Both the position numbers and the translations under genes were made by a program. Positions 44,003 through 52,329 of a stretch of DNA of 55,048 nt are shown here, one piece after another; within the stretch, counting starts at the first letter, position 1; each line of letters begins with the position of its first letter. Under the pieces are notes generated by a model. The model was given only the letters and a program-made list of their open reading frames with translations. It did no database searches and was not told the DNA's origin. The stretch comes from Fragilaria crotonensis (Eukaryota; Bacillariophyta; Fragilariophyceae; Fragilariales; Fragilariaceae), in the NCBI GenBank assembly GCA_022925895.1, contig JAKSYS010000411.1, positions 1 to 55,048 on the forward strand, given 5' to 3'.

Positions 44003-44503
44003 GGTGATCGAGACGCGAGGTCTTTGGTGGGACAGGATCTTGTCCAAAAGTTTGTGTCACTCCGCATTCCTCGTATGTTTTGATATGTACGTTAGAGAAT
44101 ATCAGGTAAATGACGGTTTGTCTCCTATATCGTACTGTAAATTTCTAGTACAACACATTTTCCTGGGATTGAACCTTGAATGGGTGCCTTGAACACATGC
44201 TAAGTACATCGTACGACGTTTATCACTTGTCATACATCATTCGCCTTCCGTCCAATGTCATGGTGCCAATTCTTAGAAACCTTGCGCAGCTTCACCAAAC
44301 CGTCATCAGATTCGAAATTCTCTAATGGCCATACTACAGACTAAGAGTACTCTAACCCCTAAACGACGAAAAAGAACATTGAAGTTTCTAGGTTTCGAAC
44401 AAATTTCAAACTCAAAACCTATTCAATCATTAGATTTTTATGAACATATTTTAACTCGATTTCGACACAGCGTCTAAATGAATATGATACATATCATACA
44501 CAT

Positions 44504-45443
44504 CCATGCACGTGCCTTCTGTATAATAATGTACTGGAGTACTGTAGTATATGAAAGACAGTACTACGATAAACAGTAGGGGGTACCAGTAGTTCAATGT
44601 CCAGCTTCTGTGCATTGCTGTTGGCATTTCCGATCCCCTATTCAGTACGGGCACTTAGAGGCACTGTACAAACAGATAATTGCAATAAGCATTTGAGTCA
44701 ATGCCACGAATTCCTATTGTTGGTTCATCAAGGTTGTGGACCCCAACCAAGTACAAGGTTTGGGTACTACTAAAAAATTACGTCACACTACTCCGAGAGT
44801 GTATCAGTTTAACTGATCATCGCGCCTTTCTCCAAAGCAAGAAAGTACAAATGGTCAGACCAAACGTGGTCATCCATTGCATGGGATGCATTTATGACCT
44901 GTGCCAGGAAACCAACTCTTACGAACCCGCCCGGTCACCCGGTCCAAGATTGTTCACAACTGGCTTCACCTCGGTACGCAACGCGCTAAATTCGGGACAG
45001 GAGGGAACACTCAAGAAATTGCGCGCTGCTGTCCCTACTGTTGTCAGGAGGAAGATTTTACTCACATGCTCAGTTGTGACGACTCCTGTGCAAAAAAGTT
45101 TTGCTACGATGCGTTCCTCTCACGACCATCAGTCCAAGATACACCAAAAGCCAACGGGAGCCGACCGCTCTGCAACGTCAAAGATTGCCTTCACTATCGT
45201 TCATCGGATTCTTATTCGTATCCCGTTCAGCCAGCTTAAACGTCATCCACAAGCATTTCAACTCCTGTGAGACCCTCCCTAATTATGAGCGCTCGCGCTC
45301 AGGGGTAGGAGGGATAGAATGTGAGGTCCACAGAGGCCGGAGATCAATCGTATCGCAGGCACCGATCAAAACAGATGAATCACGATGATTTTTCATAAAC
45401 TACAGTACTCCAGTACATTATCATACAGAAGGCACATGCATGG
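44504..45443. repeat. 53-bp inverted repeats around a retroelement relic
   Basis: 44504-44556 (ccatgcacgtgccttctgta...) is the reverse complement of 45391-45443 at 50 of 53 positions. The 834 bp between hold the zinc-finger relic below. No clear target duplication is visible outside. It could be a TIR element that captured a retroelement piece, or a fold-back rearrangement. Confidence 0.7.
44901..45239 (+). pseudogene. Retroelement zinc-finger (zf-RVT-like) relic
   Basis: The frame reads RSKIVHNWLHLGTQRAKFG then CCPYCCQEEDFTHMLSCDDS. This parallels KFVHGYLPIGTRR..CPCCKLHEETETHLLRC near the end of family 1 ORF2. The sequence is distant from both families here, so it comes from a third retroelement lineage. 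It is about 110 codons with no RT or RNase H beside it. Confidence 0.55.
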
Positions 45444-45500
45444 ATAAAATAAAATAAAACCTAATTATTGGGTTATTCGCCGTCTTCGATCTTTCACCAA
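45444..45500 (-). mobile_element. Family 1-type 3' tail fragment (minus orientation)
   Basis: ataaaataaaacctaattat followed by tgggtta..cgccgtcttcgatcttt matches, in reverse, the tail of family 1 elements (compare 47109-47160). It starts immediately after the right 53-bp inverted repeat. How far it reaches to the right is unclear; nothing recognisable lies between it and 45697. Confidence 0.5.
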
Positions 45501-45696
45501 GACCAAAGTGAGTCGGCCCATATTACAGCAGGTCGGCGACAATAAGGCGTTATATCCCTCCCCCTAATGAACATGTCGAATACGTTATTGCTCCGGGTCA
45601 CATCTCAATTACTGACGGGTCGAAAAAATTGTGTCAACAGTAATTGGCGTCTGCCGTCTTTTTCCATGCGGGATCTCGCCATCCTCATATATCGTA

Positions 45697-47958
45697 GCCA
45701 CCGTCTCCGTTAGGGCATTATAAAGCCATCGTCTCAGACACCATGCTTTTGACGTGTTTCCGCAAGTTCCTGAATATTGCTGTGTCAAGAGGAATAGCCC
45801 CTCCGCGATGGTGTAAAGCCGTGAACATCATGCTGGAAAAGGATCCTGGGCGACCAAAAATAAACAGGCTCCGTATAATTCATCTGTTCGAAGCCGATTA
45901 CAACCTTTTTCTAAAAATTATGTGGGGTTCTAGACTCGTGCGACGTTCGGTCGAGTTAAATCTGCTGAATAACAGTCAACATGGATCGGTTATGGGAAGG
46001 ACTACAATGGATCCAGTCATGTTAAATCAACTGACAACAGATCTTTGCCGATTGTTAAAGATTAACTACATTCGATTCGACAACAATGCTTCGGCCTGTT
46101 TCGACAGGATAATTGTTGCTATTGGCATGCTCGCAGCTCGTTGGTGCGGTATGCCAGTTGAAGCAGTGCGTACACATTCCAAGGCTCTTGCACTCATGCA
46201 ATACATGGTAAAAACTGTGTATGAGGTTTCCGATGGCTTGTATGGAGGTACGACATTTGAACCACTCTTCGGAACAGGACAAGGAAGTGGGGCATCTCCC
46301 TCTGTATGGTTATCGCTGGTCGTTCTTTTGTTAAATACGTTAGAAAAGGTCGTCCCTGAGAGAATTCACTTCAAATCGGCAGATGGGACCATTGTTCATC
46401 AAAGACTTGTGGATGCTTTTGTCGACGATACTGCCATTGGATTGACAGACACTGGAAGATTATCCATGACCGAACTTATCGCATCACTGGAAAAATTTGC
46501 ACAAACCTGGTTCCTTGAATTTAAACAAGTGTTCCTGGTACATCATGTTTTGGGATTGGCGCCAAGGACGACCATATCTTCGGGAGGTCGATCCCCATGA
46601 TCCGCAAATTCGACTGTTTCAAGGGTCGAACATACACAACAGGGTTGCGATACGACGACAGCCGTTGCATAAATCAGCACGTATCCTGGGTGTGTTTCAA
46701 ACCCCATTAGGAGATTTCTCCGATCATATTATGGTAATGAAGAAAAAGGCGGATCAATATGCAAGTCATCTACGATCCCCTCGATTGACGCAGAAAGACA
46801 TCAAGGTGTTTCACAGGTCTGTTTACTCACCAGCAATGAAATATTCACTCCCCGCACTGGCGATCGATGAGGAGGAATTGGAATGCGTGCAGTCTAAGAT
46901 TATTCCTACCATTGTTCAATGCTTGGGTTTTTCCAGCAAAATGGCGACTGCTATCAGATACGGACCCACATCCATGGGAGGCTTAAATCTGATGGACCTT
47001 CGCACGGAATGTGCTGGCATCAAAATGATCAAATATTTCAGACATGAAGTATACGGCAATACCAACGTCGGTCAGCTCCTTTTGCTCCAAATTCAGGCAT
47101 CACAACTATTATAATAAATACTAATTATTGGGTTGTCATCGCCTCCGATCTTTCGACAAGACTAGAGCATGTACCCTGTTCAGGCATCACAACTAGAGGC
47201 TGGACTCCCGGTCAATCTATTGGAGGAACCAACAGTTCACATCCCCTATCTCACACCGACATGGATTCTATCAATGCGGCAGTTCATGTCGAATCATAAC
47301 ATTCAAATCACGGTGACAGATCCATATCATCTCCGTCTCAGAGGTTCAAGCGGCCAATACATAATGGACCTGAATCGACTCAAGGGATATACGCCCCGAC
47401 AGCAAAAGGACATCAACCTGGTTCGGCTTCATCTGCAGTCAATCACATTGTTGGATATAGTGGATCGATCGGATGACACCAAAATAGCAACATGGGCACT
47501 GGAGGTTCGGCGACCTTCGGATTTCCACGAGGATGAGTCATGGCCAAGGCAACCGGTCCTCGGGGCATCAATGAAACGCATATGGCGTAGATATATATCT
47601 TCGCAATTTTTGAGATATGACCGCTTCTGGAAAGAATCCCCTGGACACAAGATCCGTCGTCATGGCGCCGAAAATGTGTCTTCACCAACAAAGTCAACAA
47701 TAACAGGATCAACTATCTCCCAGGCAATCAAACAGCTACCTCGACATCGTCGTCGCCTTCTGTCGCATGTTTGGCAATTGACATCATCCGATCGGTTGTG
47801 GGAGGCATGTCAAACGAAACAGACGTTAACAATAGCTTCCGATGGTGGCCTGAAAGGACGTCAAGGGACGTTTGGATGGTTAGTGACGACGCCGTCAGAT
47901 GAGATTCTGGTCGAAGGAGCGGGACCGGTTGATGGGTCGTTCGACACGTCAAACTCTA
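45697..47958 (+). pseudogene. Family 1 ORF2 fragment: RT to start of RNase H (element 4a)
   Basis: Similarity begins at TSP..LGHYKAIVSD (about 45697), lacking four codons of the SPSGRHLGHYK motif. It includes FDNNASACFDRI, GTGQGSGASPSVW, FVDD (46418-46429), YSLPALAIDEEELECVQ, SMGGLNLMDLRTE and ASDGGLKGRQGTFGW (first RNase H Asp). It is broken by a shift near 46500, by a 70-bp insertion at 47109-47178, and by an abrupt switch at 47958 to family 2 sequence before the RNase H Glu. The FVDD-to-47958 stretch recurs inverted at 53549-55048. Confidence 0.75.
47109..47178 (-). mobile_element. 70-bp retrotransposed 3' tail with 17-bp target duplication
   Basis: TTCAGGCATCACAACTA occurs at 47092-47108 and 47179-47195, bracketing 70 bp. 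In reverse the insert is the family 1 3' end (..cgatgacaacccaataatta then gtatttattataa). This is an extremely 5'-truncated insertion made by the family machinery. It interrupts the host frame at 47114. The same insert and duplication lie in the mirrored copy (54311-54374). Confidence 0.8.
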
Positions 47959-49230
47959 CATCAAGATCGTGATATGTCTTACGAGAGTTTACCCCTATTG
48001 GCACAGCTAAACGTCGATGCCGATAGACTCGCAAGCGAGTACAATGACACCTTTTCCATGCGCTTCCCATTCGCAATTATGTCTCCTAATGTCAAAGCGC
48101 AACTAGCCTTTCGGGATGGAACGGTTACATCGAAATACGACGAGGCCATCAAGATGGAGGCGACGGGACCTCCGTTGAAAGAGTACCTTCAATCACGAAA
48201 TAAGTGGTCAATTTCAACATTCGATACCATTGATTGGAAAGTCCACGGAGCCATCTTAAAGCGCATGAAAAAGCGGCGCAGCCATTTCATCAAGTTTGTT
48301 CACGATATACTTCCAACAACCGGTCGGCTGAATCGTTTTGATGGAGGTCGACGAACGTGTCCCCTGTGTGATTGTACAGAGGAAGATAGAGATCATATCA
48401 TGCGTTTGCAGACACCCCTCGCGACGAACATGGCGGCAAGGATGCATCAAAAAAGGGAAGGAGTATTGTCATAAGACGAAGACATATCCGCACCTAACAC
48501 GGCTGTTCGCCGAAGGTCTAGAACGTTGGTTTGATGGGGACGACAATCCGGAGATTTCCCTCGACAGCTATCCCTCTGATCTGCATGCCCTCATACGACA
48601 ACAAAACAATGTTGGATGGAAGCATATAATGCTCGGCCGCTTCGTGAATGAGTGGAGACGAATTCAGGGCCGTTATTCAGAAACGAATATACAACCCACA
48701 AGATTCGATGACAGTGCCGTCCAGTATAAACGGACACCGGAGCTCTGTTGAAAGGTCTTATATCGGTAATGACCAGTGGTACGTACTCTGGGAGGATAGG
48801 AATCAGGATCTTCATGGTCGAGATGCACAGACAAGAAAATCTAAGCTACGACAGGATGTCCAACGACAGCTAGGTGAAATTTACTCGCAGCAACAGTTCA
48901 TGGATCCGAAAGTTAGATCTCTGCTGTTACGAGACCCGGACGCCCATACTAAGCAGTCGCTACATGTCACCGTGAATTGGTTGAGAACTAACGCACCAAT
49001 TTTTAAGGAAAACATCAAGAAAGTTCGGCGTATGGCATTGCAAGGGGTTCGTTCAATTCGCACATATTTTCGCCCCGTGAGCAACTCGGACACGACACCG
49101 TAAGCGGGATCCTAGTGTTGGTAATTTACGGTGGCTGCCACCCAATCCCGGATGCTGGTCATCCGTGCGAGTCGAGTCACCACATCTATTGGTTACAGCG
49201 GCAGCACGTTAATCTAGGTTTTCGGGGTTT
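47959..49230 (+). pseudogene. Family 2 ORF2 3' fragment plus 3' UTR (element 4b)
   Basis: Starting with HQDRDMSYESLPLLAQLNVDADRLA (end of RNase H), the sequence follows family 2: RSHFIKFVHDILPTTGRLNR, the finger CPLCDCTEEDRDHIMRL (last Cys lost or shifted), then QWYVLWEDRNQDLHGRD and VRSIRTYFRP to the stop at 49103. The 3' UTR shares ccgtgcgagtcgagt and cagcggcagcacgt with element 2 and ends in T9. Frames shift near 48420 and 48700. There is no 5' part; it joins family 1 sequence directly at 47958/47959. Confidence 0.72.
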
Positions 49231-49238
49231 TTTTTTAT

Positions 49239-50108
49239 GCAGGGGCAGTATCAAATTCAGTTTCGGAATCCGACATCGGCGATGATACTACTGTTTTCAC
49301 CCACTCAGCAACACAATCTGTGACTGCACCATCGTTCCTCACTTCCGCGACTACGCGCCGTTTAGACGAATTGGAAGCCTTGTTTCGAAGACAACAACAA
49401 GAAACGTCAGACCAATCCACTCTGACATCTCAAACAACAACACGACTAGCACATATCGAGTCCAAACTGGGAAGGATCGATGATATGGATACAGTTCTCA
49501 ATGGCAATCGGGACAAACTTGCTATCATGATGGAACAACAACAAGATTCTCACGTCCAAATTTTGGATCTGAATCTTCGAGTTTCCAAACTTATGGACGT
49601 CATTGACCGTATGGCTTCCCGTATTGAGGTTTTGACAGAGGCACTGGTCAATGAGGAGTTGCATAAAGGAAGGCTCCTCGCCAGCAAAGGCCAACACGAC
49701 AGGAAAGCTCGACGGTAACCGTCGCAGATCTCTGGACGAAATGAAATACGAAGAGGAAGACAAACAATTTCAATCAACGGTGGTTCTAAGTCTATGAACA
49801 TCCTACAAGATCAGCCGTCCATTCATGCTCAGATGAAAAATGATTCTCGTCGTGCGATTGTCACCGTTTCATCTGCGACGAAGAAAAAATCCAGGTCATT
49901 GCAGGATGAATTAGAGGAAATGTCGTTAGGTTCTCACGAATTTGACGACATCTCAGAAACACACTAAATGGTATACGATCAATCAGAAATTTGTCATCAA
50001 GATGCTCGTTTGTCGATGGATGAGTCCGATGAATGTTCTTCACCAAAGCCCGATCTGGACACTCAATACAATATCCATAGTGTTCCAGAGGGAGGCGAGG
50101 TTGTATGA
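49239..50108 (+). pseudogene. ORF1 C-terminal part (element 5)
   Basis: The first piece (to 49718) includes SATTRRLDELEALFRRQQQE and further heptads, matching ARFIELEARITRQQTDF of element 1. Two shifted pieces follow (49719-49797, then MNILQDQPSIHAQMKND to 49967). The last frame (49968-50108) ends ..EGGEVV with TGA overlapping the ORF2 ATG. The N-terminal part of ORF1 is absent. Confidence 0.62.
50105..50108 (+). promoter_or_regulatory. ATGA stop/start overlap of ORF1 and ORF2 (element 5)
   Basis: TGA at 50106-50108 closes the upstream frame and ATG at 50105 opens ORF2. This is the third occurrence in the window. Confidence 0.6.
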
Positions 50109-52327
50109 CAGAGGATTCACACCACCCACAGCACTCAACACAGGTCACCTCACAAGATCATCATCAAAGTACATGGCCCCAGTATCATGCCGAAACGCAA
50201 GAGCATACAGCTACATCATGCCGACGCGGACAATACATGTCTCGAGGCGAGGATCGCCATCCACCGATCAATCCGTCACAAGTCCTGCTGTTCGCGACGA
50301 AACGACCAGGTCGTTTGCATACACGCAAATCCTGCGATGATGCGGCCAATAGTACCTTTGGGGACGCAATTGTTTACAAAGCTCCGGACACCACCAGATT
50401 CATGTTTCAAAATGTCAAAGGCTTGACTTACAACCAATCTGGAGATGACTACAATTATTATCTATCATCAATGATTTCGTATTCAATCGATGTTTTTGGC
50501 ATGACTGAAACCAACTCTGGATGGCAACACCACTATGTTCAATCTAAGTTCAAACAATGCCTCCGCAGACAACTTTACATTGGTAAAACGTCATTTGGTT
50601 CTCCGACACAACAGGTTGATCTGTTAGAGGACAGCGAAACGTTTCAAGCTGGCAGTTTGATTCAAGTGGTGGTAGGAAGTCTCACTACAACTGTTTTTGG
50701 AGATCCTATTCACGATTCCACGGGTTTAGGTCGATGGTGTGGCTTTACTTTTATTGGCAAGGCAGAGCAGAAATTGAGCGTCATCACGGGGTATCGTACA
50801 TGCAAAGGTTCTGTCTCAACATCACCACTGGGAAGCACATTTCATCGCGAGTATGCCTACTACCGAAATAAAGGTATCAAAAACCCGCAACCGAGAACAG
50901 AGTTTCTAAAAGACTTGGCACTCACGATTCGGAATCTCCAACAACATGGTCATGCCATTTTACTTATGATGGACGCAAACTCGACACTGACGTCTGACAA
51001 TAAGTTGACGGAATTCATCGAGTCACATGACTTATGGGATTTGCATTCATCCAATCCAGCACCGTCGACATACATCGGATCCTCGGATCGGAGGATTGAC
51101 TACATATTTGGTTGTTCTAGAACGCGGTCCGCCTGCACCAGGCAAGGGACTTTATCGTATTTTGAAGGTCCCCAATCTGACCATCGATCATTGTACGTAG
51201 ATCTGGATTTACGGGTTTTACTCAGCATTACTAATATCACCGGATCGCTCAAGGCAACGCAACCTCAACGATGGCTACGAAGTGGAAATCCCGAATCCGT
51301 AGAGATGTACGTAGCAAAAATGCGAGACTACTACGCAACACACAACATGCGAGAACGGATTGACACGTTATGGAAAACACAGACGCATCTTGACGGCATG
51401 GGATGAAGATCAAGGACATGCCATGCTTGCCGCAGAATCCGTCCTGGCGACAAGACCCAAGAAGTACCAATGGTCTCCGCGTTTGCGGAATGCAGGTATA
51501 GTCTATCGGTATTGGAAATTGCGATTACGAGAAGTGACTCACCATGAGGACTACTCCTCAACTTTTCTTCGGTGGGAGCGACAAATTCAGGAATATGATC
51601 CATCGTTTACACTATCCCATAACAGTAATGTGACGACGATTCCTGACATTCGAAAGCAACTCAATCAGGCCAAGAAACATCTTCGCAAGCTACAAAAGAC
51701 ATCAACTCAGAGTCGAGTTAAATGTTACGAAGAGCTGCTTGATGCTTATGAACCCGACGCAAACCCGGCTACGAAGCAAGAATCACAACGAAGAGCAAAA
51801 ATCGTCTCCAGGACAATCAAGACTGAGGCGATCAAATCTATGTATCAGAAAATACGACAGACGGTGAAACCATCTGATCATTCAGGCTTAGCTCAGCTTC
51901 AGATTCCGCGCGACCCTACGTATGGAATTACAATAGATCCTGGCCAGGTTCACACAGTGTTGGAACACACACCGAGCGACCAACTAGTCTGGGATACCAT
52001 AATCAATAGAGAGGATATCGAGCGTCATCTCTTAAGCTTCAACAGGGAGGCCTTTCGAGCAGCTGCGGAATCACCGTGTGGCAGAGGAGTGATTCATGAC
52101 GCACTTCTCCAAACGAGCTTATCAAGCGAAGTGGAAACTTGCCTTGAAGGAGAGATACCGGATTCCTGGGATATTGACAATCAACTGCTTCGAGAGTTCT
52201 TGGCATCTTTTCATATTCCATCTTCGGTGTTGGAGACAGGTCCGATAAACTTGGAGATCAAAAATGCCGATATTATGAAGGGATTCAAATCTTGGAAAGA
52301 GACGACGACAACGTCACCCTCGGGTTG
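50105..52327 (+). pseudogene. ORF2 N-terminal half: APE endonuclease and RT start (element 5)
   Basis: The endonuclease is in one clean frame to 51406: MFQNVKGLTYNQSGDDYNYY, GMTETNSGWQ, LLMMDANSTL, RRIDYIFG, GPQSDHRSLY. This is a better endonuclease reference than element 1, where the same region is broken. After a one-base shift at about 51370-51395 the linker and RT start follow (KKYQWSPRLRNAGIVYRYWK, FNREAFRAAAESPCGRG, WKETTTTSPSG). The catalytic RT core is missing because of the inversion junction at about 52327. Confidence 0.78.
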
Positions 52328-52329
52328 CC

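Larger units (their letters stand above)
49235..52327 (+). mobile_element. Family 1 non-LTR element, 5' half (element 5)
   Basis: It begins within ORF1 just after the tail of 4b and contains the coiled-coil end of ORF1, the ATGA junction, the endonuclease and the first part of the RT. Similarity ends at TTTTSPSG (about 52325), where the sequence switches to inverted family 1 C-terminal coding sequence. Confidence 0.75.
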
